Assembly: GCA_029881835.1 (NCBI GenBank)
Contig: JAOULV010000015.1
Coordinates: forward strand, 1-12,347
DNA: 12,347 bases
Source: Rhodospirillaceae bacterium
Lineage (GTDB): Bacteria; Pseudomonadota; Alphaproteobacteria; Rhodospirillales; Magnetovibrionaceae
Direction: 5' to 3'
Below the pieces are notes generated by a model. It saw only the letters and a program-made list of their open reading frames with translations. It was not told where the DNA came from and searched no databases. The position numbers were made by a program, and so were the translations under genes. Shown in pieces: positions 5,782 to 12,347 of this stretch (within the stretch, counting starts at the first letter, position 1; the number at the start of each line of letters is the position of its first letter).

Positions 5782-6351
5782 TTAAGCTTCGGCTGCTTCG
5801 CCGCCACGACGGCTAACTACATCACCAACCTTAAGGCCACGACGAGCAGCCACCGCGCGCGGTGATGTGCTGTTTCTTAGTGCGTCAAAAGTAGCCTTAA
5901 TCATGTTGTGCGGGTTCTGGGTGCCGATTGATTTTGTAACCACGTCTTGTACACCCATTGATTCAAATACTGCACGCATCGGACCACCGGCAATAACGCC
6001 CGTTCCCGGAGGTGCGCTACGCAACACAACATGCCCGGCGCCATAGTGGCCTTCGATATCGTGGTGTAGCGTGCGACCATCGCGAAGGGGAACATGGATC
6101 ATGTTCTTTTTGGCGTTATCGGTTGCCTTGCGAATAGCTTCGGGAACTTCTTGTGCCTTACCGGTACCGAAGCCCACCTTGCCTTTGCCATCACCAACCA
6201 CGACCAGAGCGGCAAACGACATATTGCGCCCACCTTTGACGGTCTTGGCGACACGGTTAATTCCGACCAGACGGTCGATAAGTTCAGATTCTTCGCGTTC
6301 ACGGGGATTGCGATCACGACGATCAGAGCGTTGGTTTGCAGGTTGGTTCAT
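5782..6351 (-). CDS. rpsE: 30S ribosomal protein S5
   Basis: Encodes 189 residues of uS5, which lies near the decoding centre and mRNA entry and affects fidelity. A charged N-terminal extension of about 20 residues (many Arg, Asp, Glu) precedes the double-stranded-RNA-binding-like domain: LIDRLVGINRVAKTVKGG (24-41), RNMSFAALVVVGDGKGKVGF (42-61) and GTGKAQEVPEAIRKA. The second domain contains LRSAPPGTGVIAGGPMRAVFE (110-130) and GTQNPHNMIKATFDAL. The ATG start has GGAG eight bases upstream, 15 bp after rplR. Long N-terminal extensions of this type are common in alphaproteobacterial S5 proteins. Confidence 0.98.
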   Translation of the reverse strand: MNQPANQRSDRRDRNPREREESELIDRLVGINRVAKTVKGGRNMSFAALVVVGDGKGKVGFGTGKAQEVPEAIRKATDNAKKNMIHVPLRDGRTLHHDIEGHYGAGHVVLRSAPPGTGVIAGGPMRAVFESMGVQDVVTKSIGTQNPHNMIKATFDALRNSTSPRAVAARRGLKVGDVVSRRGGEAAEA

Positions 6352-6366
6352 GGTTAGAACTCCATA

Positions 6367-6723
6367 TTAAAATTGTAGGCCGCCCTCGCGGGCTGCATCA
6401 GCAAGGGCCTTGATACGGCCATGATAACGATATCCGCCACGATCAAAGACAACGTCTTTGATGCCGGCTTTAATAGCGCGTTCGGCGATAAGCTTCCCAA
6501 CAGCAACAGCGGCATCGCTATTGGCACCGGTTTTGCCTTTAAATTCTTTTTCCAGACTTGAAGCCGCCGCCACCGTTTTGCCCTGGACATCGTCAATGAC
6601 CTGAACATAGATGTACTTGCTGGAACGGAACACAGAAAGTCTTGGCCGTCCGGAACCGCCCTTGGCGATTTTGCTACGGATGCTGTTCTTGCGGCGCTCA
6701 AATAGTTTTTTAGTGCTTGCCAT
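6367..6723 (-). CDS. rplR: 50S ribosomal protein L18
   Basis: Encodes 118 residues of uL18, which binds 5S rRNA in the central protuberance together with L5. The basic N-terminus (KKLFERRKNSIRSKI) leads to GRPRLSVFRSSKYIYVQVIDD (24-44), then AVAVGKLIAERAIKAGIKDVVFDRGGYRYHGRIKALADAAREGGL, which is the conserved C-terminal half. Length equals the family norm. ATG start with AAGG seven bases upstream, 9 bp after the rplF stop. Co-transcribed with rplF and rpsE in the standard spc order. Confidence 0.98.
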   Translation of the reverse strand: MASTKKLFERRKNSIRSKIAKGGSGRPRLSVFRSSKYIYVQVIDDVQGKTVAAASSLEKEFKGKTGANSDAAVAVGKLIAERAIKAGIKDVVFDRGGYRYHGRIKALADAAREGGLQF

Positions 6724-6732
6724 GACTGTGCC

Positions 6733-7266
6733 TTACTTCTTCTTGCCTTCCTTGCGGAAGATATATTCATCTTCATATTTTACGCCCTTGCCTTTGTAAG
6801 GTTCGGGTTTACGATATGAGCGGATTTCTGCTGCCACCTGACCAACTTTTTGTTTGTCAGCGCCAGAAATTTCAATGTGTGTCTGATCGGGACACTTGAT
6901 ATCAATGCCTGCAGGTACCGGGTAGCGAACTTCGTGGCTAAAACCAAGCTGCAATACAAGGTCTTTGCCCTGAACCGCCGCACGATAACCAACACCATTG
7001 ATTTCCAGTTTCTTGGTGAAGCCTTCGGCAACACCAACCACAAGATTGTTAACAACCGTGCGCGACATTCCCCACATTTGTTTGGCCCGCGGTGAGCCTT
7101 CGCGTGGATTTACGTTTATTATGCCGTCGTTTTGAACAACAACAACGTCATCGGTCAAACGTGCGCTAAGTTCACCTAGCTTGCCCTTGGCGGTAACGAT
7201 GACACCGTCAATAGAAACGGTTACGCCATCGGGAACAGTAATTGGGTTTGTACCTATACGTGACAT
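6733..7266 (-). CDS. rplF: 50S ribosomal protein L6
   Basis: Encodes 177 residues of uL6, located near the factor-binding site and sarcin-ricin loop of 23S rRNA. The start MSRIGTNPITVPDGVTVSID and two tandem homologous beta/alpha domains are visible; the second holds GFSHEVRYPVPAGIDIKC and the diagnostic C-terminus RKPEPYKGKGVKYEDEYIFR followed by a Lys-rich end. Length matches E. coli L6 (177). ATG start preceded by AAGGACAGGA, 22 bp after rpsH. It is flanked by rpsH and rplR, the standard order. Confidence 0.98.
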   Translation of the reverse strand: MSRIGTNPITVPDGVTVSIDGVIVTAKGKLGELSARLTDDVVVVQNDGIINVNPREGSPRAKQMWGMSRTVVNNLVVGVAEGFTKKLEINGVGYRAAVQGKDLVLQLGFSHEVRYPVPAGIDIKCPDQTHIEISGADKQKVGQVAAEIRSYRKPEPYKGKGVKYEDEYIFRKEGKKK

Positions 7267-7288
7267 TTTATTTTCCTGTCCTTGCGCC

Positions 7289-7687
7289 TTAGAATACCTG
7301 GCAGAGGACTTCGCCCCCTACATTTGCCTTGCGGGCTTCGGCATCGCTCATCACACCCTGCGGGGTAGAGATGATGGAAATACCAAGTCCGTTATAGACG
7401 TTGGAAAGATCTTTGATCTTTGAATAAACACGGCGTCCCGGTTTGGATACGCGTGCGATTTTTTGAATAACGGGTTGGCCCTCGTGATATTTTAGCTCGA
7501 TCTTTATTTCACGAATTCCGGCGGCAACTTCATAATCTTCGAAATTGCGGATGTAACCTTCGCGTTTAAGAACATCGAGCACATTCATGCGCAGCTTGGA
7601 AGCTGGCGCAGTAATAGCACTTTTGCGGGCCATTTGGCCGTTACGAATACGGGTGAGCATATCGCCCAGGGGATCGGTCATTGACAT
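7289..7687 (-). CDS. rpsH: 30S ribosomal protein S8
   Basis: Encodes 132 residues of uS8, a primary 16S rRNA-binding protein of the central domain; in E. coli it also represses its own operon by binding mRNA near rplE. The N-terminus MSMTDPLGDMLTRIRNGQMA is nearly the canonical one, and the RNA-binding C-terminus GLGISIISTPQGVMSDAEAR (about 99-118) ends in GGEVLCQVF. ATG start with GGGAGGG seven bases upstream, 14 bp after rpsN. I saw no clear S8-binding mimic in the short rplX-rplE spacer, so feedback of the E. coli type cannot be claimed here. Confidence 0.98.
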   Translation of the reverse strand: MSMTDPLGDMLTRIRNGQMARKSAITAPASKLRMNVLDVLKREGYIRNFEDYEVAAGIREIKIELKYHEGQPVIQKIARVSKPGRRVYSKIKDLSNVYNGLGISIISTPQGVMSDAEARKANVGGEVLCQVF

Positions 7688-7701
7688 CTATTGGCCCTCC
7701 C

Positions 7702-8007
7702 TTACCAGCTCGACTTAACCATACCGGGAATTTCACCCCGGCTGGCTAGATCGCGAAGCGCGATACGAGACAATTTAAATTTACGGTAATTACCGCGCGG
7801 ACGGCCGGTGATGCCGCAACGCAGACGAACACGATTAAGTGCCGAATTGCGTGGCAACTGGGCCAGTTTTAACTGAGCTTCAAAACGTTCTTCAACGCTG
7901 ATGCTTTGATCTTTGGTCACGGCCTTCAGGCGTGCCCGTTTGGCGGCAAAGCGCTTGGCCAGACGGGCCCTTTTTTCGTTACGCTCTACTGAAGATTTCT
8001 TAGCCAT
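7702..8007 (-). CDS. rpsN: 30S ribosomal protein S14, long zinc-free form
   Basis: Encodes 101 residues of uS14, a late-assembly protein of the small-subunit head. It is the long form: a basic N-terminal half (MAKKSSVERNEKRARLAKRF) and the C-terminal half RCGITGRPRGNYRKFKLSRI (62-81) ending in GEIPGMVKSSW. Only one cysteine is present, so it lacks the four-cysteine zinc ribbon of the short paralogue and does not need zinc. Its ATG shares one base with the rplE stop codon (TAATG), with GGAGGA eight bases upstream, giving tight translational coupling to rplE. Confidence 0.98.
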   Translation of the reverse strand: MAKKSSVERNEKRARLAKRFAAKRARLKAVTKDQSISVEERFEAQLKLAQLPRNSALNRVRLRCGITGRPRGNYRKFKLSRIALRDLASRGEIPGMVKSSW

Positions 8008-8564
8008 TATTTATTTCCTCCGCTTTCGGTGCCGAAGGGCATCTGAAATGCCTTAAGCAGCGCGAGTGCTTCTGCATCTGTTTTTGCGGTTGTGCATATG
8101 ATGATGTCCATTCCGCGCACCTTATCCACTTTGTCGTAATCGATTTCCGGGAACACGATCTGCTCTTTGATGCCCATGGCAAAATTGCCATTGCCGTCAA
8201 AACCTTTTGATGAAAGGCCGCGGAAATCACGAACGCGGGGAAGCGCGGTGTTAACCAAACGGTCAAGAAATTCATACATACGGTCTTTGCGCAGCGTTAC
8301 CTTTGCGCCAACAACCATTTCTTCGCGTAGCTTAAAGCCGGCGATTGATTTCTTGGCCTTTGTTTTTACTGGACGCTGGCCGGAGATAAGCGTCATGTCG
8401 CTAATCGGACCTTCGATTTTTTTCTTGTCCTGCGAAGCTTCGCCAACACCCATGTTAATAACAATTTTGTCCAACTTTGGCATTTGCATAATATTTTTGT
8501 AGCCAAACTGTTTCTGCATAACAGGAACAACTTCTGAACGATATACTTCTTGTAAACGTGCCAT
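8007..8564 (-). CDS. rplE: 50S ribosomal protein L5
   Basis: Encodes 185 residues of uL5, which binds 5S rRNA and contacts P-site tRNA and S13 across the subunit interface. Conserved blocks are KLDKIVINMGVGEASQDKK, the signature around GQRPVKTKAKKSIAGFKLRE, and FRGLSSKGFDGNGNFAMGIK followed by EIDYDKVDKVRGMDI. I chose the second ATG (8564, MARLQEVYR), because AAGG lies eight bases before it while only two bases separate it from the ATG at 8570; the longer version would add Met-Lys. The stop shares a base with the rpsN start. It follows rplX by 9-15 bp. Confidence 0.96.
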   Translation of the reverse strand: MARLQEVYRSEVVPVMQKQFGYKNIMQMPKLDKIVINMGVGEASQDKKKIEGPISDMTLISGQRPVKTKAKKSIAGFKLREEMVVGAKVTLRKDRMYEFLDRLVNTALPRVRDFRGLSSKGFDGNGNFAMGIKEQIVFPEIDYDKVDKVRGMDIIICTTAKTDAEALALLKAFQMPFGTESGGNK

Positions 8565-8572
8565 TTTCATGC

Positions 8573-8576
8573 CCTT
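8573..8576 (-). promoter_or_regulatory. Shine-Dalgarno that favours the second ATG of rplE
   Basis: AAGG sits two bases from the first ATG (8570) but eight bases from the second (8564). Normal spacing therefore supports the protein beginning MARLQ. Confidence 0.6.
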
Positions 8577-8579
8577 CTT

Positions 8580-8897
8580 TTAAGCGTCCAGAACTTCGCC
8601 GGAGCGCTTGGCGTAACGCACTTTTTTACCATCCTTCAAGACCTTGGTACCGACGCGCGTCGCCTTGCCGTCCTTGGGGTCTATCAGGGCTAGATTGGAA
8701 AGATTAATTTCCGCTTCTTTTTCAATGATGCCGCCTTCACTTGCCTGTGTCGGGCGTGTGTGGCGTTTCACCATGTTTACGCCCTGCACAAAAGCAGTAC
8801 CGCTTTTCGGGCGTACACGAAGAACTTCACCGATTACCCCTTTGGAGCGTCCGGTGGTTACGATTACTTGATCGCCTTTTTTAATTTTGCTCAACAT
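8580..8897 (-). CDS. rplX: 50S ribosomal protein L24
   Basis: Encodes 105 residues of uL24, an assembly initiator that binds the 5' end of 23S rRNA. The KOW motif is clear at the N-terminus: KIKKGDQVIVTTGRSKGVIG, followed by GVNMVKRHTRPTQASEGGII and LSNLALIDPKDGKATRVG. The ATG at 8897 shares its first base with the rplN stop (TGATG) and has GAGG seven bases upstream; a GTG at 8900 would add one residue but leaves only four bases of spacing. Overlap with rplN indicates translational coupling at the head of the spc block. Confidence 0.97.
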   Translation of the reverse strand: MLSKIKKGDQVIVTTGRSKGVIGEVLRVRPKSGTAFVQGVNMVKRHTRPTQASEGGIIEKEAEINLSNLALIDPKDGKATRVGTKVLKDGKKVRYAKRSGEVLDA

Positions 8898-9265
8898 CAC
8901 AGTACCTCGGGCGCCAAAGAGACGATTTTCATGTATTTTTTTGCGCGCAGTTCACGGGTAACTGGGCCAAAAATACGGGTTCCAATGGGTTCGCCGGTCT
9001 TGTTAATAAGAACCGCTGCGTTGTTATCAAAACGAATGGTCGAACCATCTGTGCGGTGAATATCTTTTGCAGTGCGAACAACAACCGCACGGTGGACATC
9101 GCCCTTTTTAACGCGACCACGGGGGATTGCGTCTTTTATCGATACGATGATTACATCGCCAACAGAAGCATACCTGCGTTTTGAACCGCCGATTACTTTT
9201 ATACACTGCACCCGACGTGCGCCTGAGTTGTCGGCTACTTCTAGATTTGTCTCTACCTGTATCAT
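8897..9265 (-). CDS. rplN: 50S ribosomal protein L14
   Basis: Encodes 122 residues of uL14, a beta-barrel protein at the subunit interface where RsfS and bridge B8 dock. The start MIQVETNLEVADNSGARRVQ is canonical, GRVKKGDVHRAVVVRT (50-65) is the family signature, and GTRIFGPVTRELR (95-107) ends the core. Length is exactly the family norm. ATG start with AAGGAG eight bases upstream. The 48-bp gap before it is the widest between rplB and secY and contains a stem-loop that starts at the rpsQ stop codon; in E. coli this is where the spc operon begins. Confidence 0.98.
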   Translation of the reverse strand: MIQVETNLEVADNSGARRVQCIKVIGGSKRRYASVGDVIIVSIKDAIPRGRVKKGDVHRAVVVRTAKDIHRTDGSTIRFDNNAAVLINKTGEPIGTRIFGPVTRELRAKKYMKIVSLAPEVL

Positions 9266-9293
9266 TTTATTTACTCCTTAATTCACCACGGTC

Positions 9294-9322
9294 TCCGCCT
9301 AATCGGCAGTCATTTAGGCGGA
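9294..9322 (-). other. Perfect 9-bp stem-loop across the rpsQ stop codon
   Basis: TCCGCCTAA (9322-9314 on the minus strand) and TTAGGCGGA (9302-9294) are perfect inverted repeats of nine bases separated by an 11-base loop. The upstream arm contains the rpsQ stop codon. No U-run follows, so it is not a typical intrinsic terminator. It ends 28 bases before the rplN start codon, leaving the rplN Shine-Dalgarno free. Confidence 0.7.
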
Positions 9323-9550
9323 CTCGGTGATGACTTCCCAAGCTTTACGCTTTGAAATTGGTGCGCATTCGCGAATTTTAACAATTTCACCAATTTTGAT
9401 GGCATTAGTTTCATCATGTGCGGCGTATTTCTTGGATTTACGCACATATTTTTTATAAATCGGATGCATAACTTTGCGCTCTACCATTACGGTAACGGTC
9501 TTGTCCTGCTTGTCGCTTACCACGACACCCTGCAAAATGCGTTTTGGCAT
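9314..9550 (-). CDS. rpsQ: 30S ribosomal protein S17
   Basis: Encodes 78 residues of uS17, an OB-fold primary binder of the 16S rRNA 5' domain. It begins MPKRILQGVVVSDKQDKTVT, continues with the HPIYKKYVRKSKKYAAHDE block (29-47) and has the signature GEIVKIRECAPISKRKAW (54-71). Length is normal for a short bacterial S17. ATG start with GGAG nine bases upstream, 14 bp after rpmC. It closes the S10 block; its stop codon is inside a perfect inverted repeat. Confidence 0.98.
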   Translation of the reverse strand: MPKRILQGVVVSDKQDKTVTVMVERKVMHPIYKKYVRKSKKYAAHDETNAIKIGEIVKIRECAPISKRKAWEVITESA

Positions 9551-9564
9551 GCCTTGGTTCTCCT

Positions 9565-9765
9565 TTATGCTTGAGCTGAGCGTGAACGCTCGCCCAAAAT
9601 GGTTTTAATCCGAGCAATTTCTTTTTTAACCATTCCCTTGCGGGCGGTGTTTTCTAGCTGGCCGCTGGCCGCCTGAAAACGCAGGTTGAAAGATTCTTTA
9701 CGCAGGTCAACTAACTGCTGTTTTAGCTCGTCTTCTGATTTGGCGCGGATGTCTTCAGTTTTCAT
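9565..9765 (-). CDS. rpmC: 50S ribosomal protein L29
   Basis: Encodes 66 residues of uL29, a two-helix protein at the exit of the peptide tunnel, close to L23 and the docking site for trigger factor and SRP. The sequence is almost wholly helical: IRAKSEDELKQQLVDLRKE (5-23), the conserved FNLRFQAASGQLENTARKG turn, then VKKEIARIKTIL. Length agrees with the family. ATG start 3 bp after the rplP stop, with its GGAGGGA site lying in the last codons of rplP, so translation is coupled. Confidence 0.97.
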   Translation of the reverse strand: MKTEDIRAKSEDELKQQLVDLRKESFNLRFQAASGQLENTARKGMVKKEIARIKTILGERSRSAQA

Positions 9766-9768
9766 TAC

Positions 9769-10188
9769 TTATCCCTCCTCGCCAAAGCGGGTTACAAAAC
9801 GGGTATGGATCGGAAGCTTGGCTGCTGCCAATTCAAATGCTTCCTTGGCCAATTCTTTGGATACGCCATCAATTTCAAACATGATGCGACCTGGTTTTAC
9901 GCGGCAAGCCCAGTATTCAACCGAACCCTTACCTTTACCTTGGCGAACTTCGGCGGGTTTTTGTGAAACCGGAACATCAGGGAAAATACGTATCCACACA
10001 CGACCGGCACGCTTCATGTGCCGGGTCATGGCACGACGGGCCGCTTCAATTTGGCGCGCCGTTACGCGTTCTGGTTCCAGCGCCTTCAAACCGTAGGAAC
10101 CGAAATTAAGCACGGTTCCACCTTTGGCGTTGCCGTGGATGCGACCCTTATGGGCTTTACGAAACTTTGTCTTCTTCGGGCTAAGCAT
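9769..10188 (-). CDS. rplP: 50S ribosomal protein L16
   Basis: Encodes 139 residues of uL16, which organises the A-site tRNA elbow region and is needed late in 50S assembly. The N-terminus MLSPKKTKFRKAHKGRIHG is canonical; GSYGLKALEPERVTARQIEA (30-49) and the AVR-like VRQGKGKGSVEYW (81-93) are conserved, the Arg at about 82 matching the arginine hydroxylated in E. coli L16. A GTG at 10206 would add six residues, but the GAGGGA ribosome-binding site lies between the two starts, so I used the ATG at 10188. It is flanked by rpsC and rpmC. Confidence 0.97.
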   Translation of the reverse strand: MLSPKKTKFRKAHKGRIHGNAKGGTVLNFGSYGLKALEPERVTARQIEAARRAMTRHMKRAGRVWIRIFPDVPVSQKPAEVRQGKGKGSVEYWACRVKPGRIMFEIDGVSKELAKEAFELAAAKLPIHTRFVTRFGEEG

Positions 10189-10196
10189 GGCTGCTA

Positions 10197-10202
10197 TCCC
10201 TC
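10197..10202 (-). promoter_or_regulatory. Shine-Dalgarno that fixes the rplP start
   Basis: GAGGGA ends eight bases before the ATG at 10188 and lies inside the alternative GTG-started frame, so the shorter L16 is the translated product. Confidence 0.8.
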
Positions 10203-10228
10203 TCACTTTCTATCTGTTTTACTTTGAC

Positions 10229-10918
10229 TTAGCGTCCTGCTGTTTGCTGAGCCTGTGATTTCTTTTCTACTGCCATCGGATCGTGGGCCATAATTTCGCC
10301 CTTATAGATCCAAACCTTGACACCGCATACGCCGTAGGTGGTGTTTGCCCGTGCGATTGCATAATCAACCTCGGCACGAAGGGTATGCAACGGCACACGG
10401 CCTTCACGATACCAAACGGTGCGCGCGATTTCCGCGCCGCCCAAACGACCGGCGCAGTTAACACGGATACCTTCGGCACCCATACGCATTGCAGATTGAA
10501 CAGCGCGCTTCATGGCGCGACGGGTTGATACGCGGCGTTCCAGTTGCTGGGCAATATTGTCGGCAACCAGCTGTGCATCAATTTCCGGTTTGCGGATTTC
10601 AACAATGTTGATGTTTATATCCGCATCGGTTCCGGTGATGTTGGCGATATCACGACGCAGCTTTTCAATGTCTGCGCCTTTTTTACCGATAACAACACCA
10701 GGGCGCGCTGAATAAATGGTAACGCGCGCTTTCTTTGCCGGACGCTCAATCACAATCTTGGAAACGCTGGCTTGGGCTAGGCGTTTTTTCAGATACTCAC
10801 GAATTTTCATGTCTTCGTGTAGCTGAGATGCAAAATTTTCACCATCGGCATACCATCTGGAATCCCAGGTACGGTTGATGCCAAGACGAAAACCAATTGG
10901 ATTTACTTTATGTCCCAT
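10229..10918 (-). CDS. rpsC: 30S ribosomal protein S3
   Basis: Encodes 229 residues of uS3, which with S4 and S5 lines the mRNA entry channel and takes part in unwinding mRNA. MGHKVNPIGFRLGINRTWDS is the canonical start. The type II KH domain has its GxxG loop at GKKG (78-81, within VVIGKKGADIEKL), and STRRAMKRAVQSAMRMGAEG (131-150) carries the basic residues linked to helicase function. The C-terminal domain ends with GVCGVKVWIYKGE (196-208) and a short polar tail. The ATG overlaps the rplV stop by one base (TAATG), with GAGGAG eight bases upstream. Confidence 0.98.
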   Translation of the reverse strand: MGHKVNPIGFRLGINRTWDSRWYADGENFASQLHEDMKIREYLKKRLAQASVSKIVIERPAKKARVTIYSARPGVVIGKKGADIEKLRRDIANITGTDADININIVEIRKPEIDAQLVADNIAQQLERRVSTRRAMKRAVQSAMRMGAEGIRVNCAGRLGGAEIARTVWYREGRVPLHTLRAEVDYAIARANTTYGVCGVKVWIYKGEIMAHDPMAVEKKSQAQQTAGR

Positions 10919-11301
10919 TAGGCGTTCTCCTCGCGTTCCCGCACCACAAGGCGCAGATTACTAAACGGCTTTTGAATTTTACCGGTACGACCGCGTGCGC
11001 GTGGGCGCCAGCGTTTCATTACCAGTGCACGCCCAACGGTGACCTCTTCAACAAAAAGACGGTCAACATCAAGCTGATGGTTATTTTCAGCGTTAGCAAT
11101 AGCGCTTTCCAAAACCCTTTTTACGTCCTGGGCAATGCGGCGCTTGGAAAATGTAAGTTCGCCTAATGCCTGTTCGCATGATTTACCACGGATGGTTGCC
11201 GCAACAAGATTGAGCTTCTGGGCGCTGGTGCGAATCATTTTCGCGCTGGCCATTGCCTGATTATCGCCGAGTTGGCGTTGTGTGCTTTTCTTACCCATCA
11301 T
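10918..11301 (-). CDS. rplV: 50S ribosomal protein L22
   Basis: Encodes 127 residues of uL22, whose long beta-hairpin lines the peptide exit tunnel and is a known site of macrolide resistance. The core SAQKLNLVAATIRGKSCEQA leads to LTFSKRRIAQDVKRVLESAI and ANAENNHQLDVDRLFVEEV; the hairpin segment is ALVMKRWRPRARGRTGKI, with no insertion or deletion visible. Two ATG codons are adjacent: the first (11301) shares a base with the rpsS stop (TAATG), the second (11298) has better spacing from AGAGGG. The difference is a single Met. Confidence 0.97.
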   Translation of the reverse strand: MMGKKSTQRQLGDNQAMASAKMIRTSAQKLNLVAATIRGKSCEQALGELTFSKRRIAQDVKRVLESAIANAENNHQLDVDRLFVEEVTVGRALVMKRWRPRARGRTGKIQKPFSNLRLVVREREENA

Positions 11302-11582
11302 TAAGCCCTCTTGACCTTTTTATCGCCGGCCGCATGCCCGGTGTAGGTACGGGTTGGAGAAAATTCACCGAACTTGTGTCCGATCATGTCTTCATTGACC
11401 ATTACGGGAATAAACTTTTTACCGTTGTAGACACCAAACGTCAGGCCTACGAACTGCGGCAAAATGGTGGAACGACGCGACCATGTCTTGATGACCTGAT
11501 TGCGACCAGAACCGCGAGCTTCCTCTGCCTTTTTCAAGAGGTAGCCATCTACAAAGGGACCTTTCCAAACGGAACGTGGCAC
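11301..11582 (-). CDS. rpsS: 30S ribosomal protein S19
   Basis: Encodes 93 residues of uS19, which forms a head complex with S13 and contacts the A-site finger. The start MPRSVWKGPFVDGYLLKKAE, the central TWSRRSTILPQFVGLTFGVYNG (33-54) and HKFGEFSPTRTYTGHAAGDK near the C-terminus are all canonical, and length is the family norm. The start codon is GTG at 11582, chosen because a textbook AGGAGGT lies four bases upstream and the N-terminus matches the family. It follows rplB by 12 bp and overlaps rplV by one base. Confidence 0.98.
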   Translation of the reverse strand: MPRSVWKGPFVDGYLLKKAEEARGSGRNQVIKTWSRRSTILPQFVGLTFGVYNGKKFIPVMVNEDMIGHKFGEFSPTRTYTGHAAGDKKVKRA

Positions 11583-11586
11583 TATT

Positions 11587-11593
11587 ACCTCCT
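11587..11593 (-). promoter_or_regulatory. Full-consensus Shine-Dalgarno for the GTG start of rpsS
   Basis: AGGAGGT, complementary to the 16S rRNA tail, lies four bases before the GTG at 11582 within the 12-bp rplB-rpsS gap. Confidence 0.85.
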
Positions 11594-11594
11594 A

Positions 11595-12347
11595 TTATTT
11601 CTTTTTCGCATGACGGCTACGAACGATCAGCCTGTCAGTTTGCTTGTTGGAACGAGTGCGCTTGCCTTTGGTAGGCTTGCCCCACGGTGATACTGGATGA
11701 CGACCACCAGAGGTACGGCCTTCGCCGCCGCCATGGGGGTGATCTACCGGGTTCATGGCAACGCCACGAACGCTCGGGCGCTTACCGAGCCAGCGCTTGC
11801 GCCCGGCTTTGCCGAGCTTGATGTTTTGTTTGTCGGGGTTAGAAACCGCGCCGATTGTGGCAAGGCATTCCGCCCGAACGATGCGAACTTCACCGGACAT
11901 CAAACGGATCTGGGCGTTGCCTTGATCCTTGCCCACCAACTGAACGTAAGTGCCGGCGGAACGGGCAATCTGACCGCCCTTGCCTATTTTCATTTCCACG
12001 TTGTGAACAATGGTGCCAACCGGAATGTTGGCAAGTGGCAGCGCGTTGCCCGGTTTGATATCAGCTTTTTCAGCAGATTCAATCTTGTCGCCAACGGCCA
12101 TGCGCTGTGGTGCAAGAATGTATGATTTTTCACCATCTTCGTAAGTGATAAGCGCGATGAAAGCTGTACGGTTGGGATCATATTCAATCCGTTCCACGGT
12201 TGCAAAACCTTGCTTAGTGCGCTTGAAATCAATCATGCGATAACGGCGTTTGTGCCCGCCACCAATACGGCGCGCGGTAATGCGCCCGGTGTTGTTACGG
12301 CCACCGTTTTTACGCAAGCCTTCGGTCAGGCTTTTTTCCGGACGACC
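11595..12347 (-). CDS. rplB: 50S ribosomal protein L2 (N-terminus cut by window edge)
   Basis: 250 codons of uL2 are present; about 25 N-terminal residues lie beyond the right edge. L2 is a primary 23S rRNA binder needed for subunit association and peptidyl transferase structure. Frame continues to the edge with GRPEKSLTEGLRKNGGRNN, matching the conserved region just after the L2 N-terminus, so a TTG at 12317 that could be read as a start is internal. Visible landmarks are RRYRMIDFKRTK, the SH3-like barrel with VGTIVHNVE, and GVAMNPVDHPHGGGEGR, the loop near the peptidyl transferase centre with its conserved histidines. The Lys/Arg-rich C-terminus ends in AKKK. It precedes rpsS by 12 bp. Confidence 0.98.
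   Translation of the reverse strand, partial: GRPEKSLTEGLRKNGGRNNTGRITARRIGGGHKRRYRMIDFKRTKQGFATVERIEYDPNRTAFIALITYEDGEKSYILAPQRMAVGDKIESAEKADIKPGNALPLANIPVGTIVHNVEMKIGKGGQIARSAGTYVQLVGKDQGNAQIRLMSGEVRIVRAECLATIGAVSNPDKQNIKLGKAGRKRWLGKRPSVRGVAMNPVDHPHGGGEGRTSGGRHPVSPWGKPTKGKRTRSNKQTDRLIVRSRHAKKK

Noticed and set aside
6354..6776. Minus-strand frame of 140 codons overlapping rplR
   Set aside because: Same strand but a different frame from rplR, which is a full-length, well-conserved L18; the alternative frame has no family match.
8571..8579. S8 mRNA-binding site before rplE as in the E. coli spc operon
   Set aside because: The rplX-rplE spacer is only nine bases (fifteen to the preferred start) and I see no convincing mimic of the 16S S8-binding helix.
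9294..9322. Intrinsic terminator between rpsQ and rplN
   Set aside because: The stem is good, but no U-tract follows it, so it is listed as a stem-loop of unknown role.
12315..12317. TTG as the rplB start codon
   Set aside because: The frame continues upstream to the window edge with residues conserved in L2, so this codon is internal Leu and the gene is cut by the edge.

Overview
This window is the downstream two thirds of a bacterial ribosomal-protein supercluster, all on the minus strand. In transcription order (right to left) it reads rplB (5' end cut by the window edge), rpsS, rplV, rpsC, rplP, rpmC, rpsQ, rplN, rplX, rplE, rpsN, rpsH, rplF, rplR, rpsE, rpmD, rplO, secY, adk, rpsM, rpsK, rpoA, rplQ. 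A Rho-independent terminator follows, then the start of an unrelated GAF-domain signalling gene. These are the fused S10, spc and alpha operons. I see no mobile element, CRISPR array, tRNA, rRNA or transferred island.

The organism is most likely an alphaproteobacterium of moderate GC content. adk sits directly after secY, there is no rpmJ, infA or map between secY and rpsM, and no rpsD between rpsK and rpoA. The protein sequences agree: RpoA begins with an MIQKNW-type N-terminus, and S14 is the long zinc-free form. I cannot place it to genus.

Region 3637-12347 is packed: genes overlap by one base (stop and start sharing a base) or lie 2-48 bp apart, nearly all with clear Shine-Dalgarno sequences. 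This implies one long, translationally coupled mRNA for ribosome subunits plus the translocon channel SecY. Spacing loosens after adk. The 102-bp adk-rpsM gap carries a full-consensus sigma70 promoter (TTGACA, 16 bp, TATAAT) inside nested inverted repeats, so the alpha operon can probably be transcribed alone. The rpsK-rpoA (103 bp, counted to the start I reject; 118 bp to the chosen start) and rpoA-rplQ (125 bp) gaps hold predicted hairpins, and a stem-loop straddles the rpsQ stop codon at the classical S10/spc boundary.

Functionally, the genes build both ribosomal subunits, the membrane protein exit channel, the adenylate balance enzyme and the RNA polymerase alpha subunit, so growth-rate control of one transcript co-regulates translation, secretion and transcription capacity. 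The coding content is ordinary core genome. Observations worth following are in the non-coding gaps and are sequence-level inferences only.
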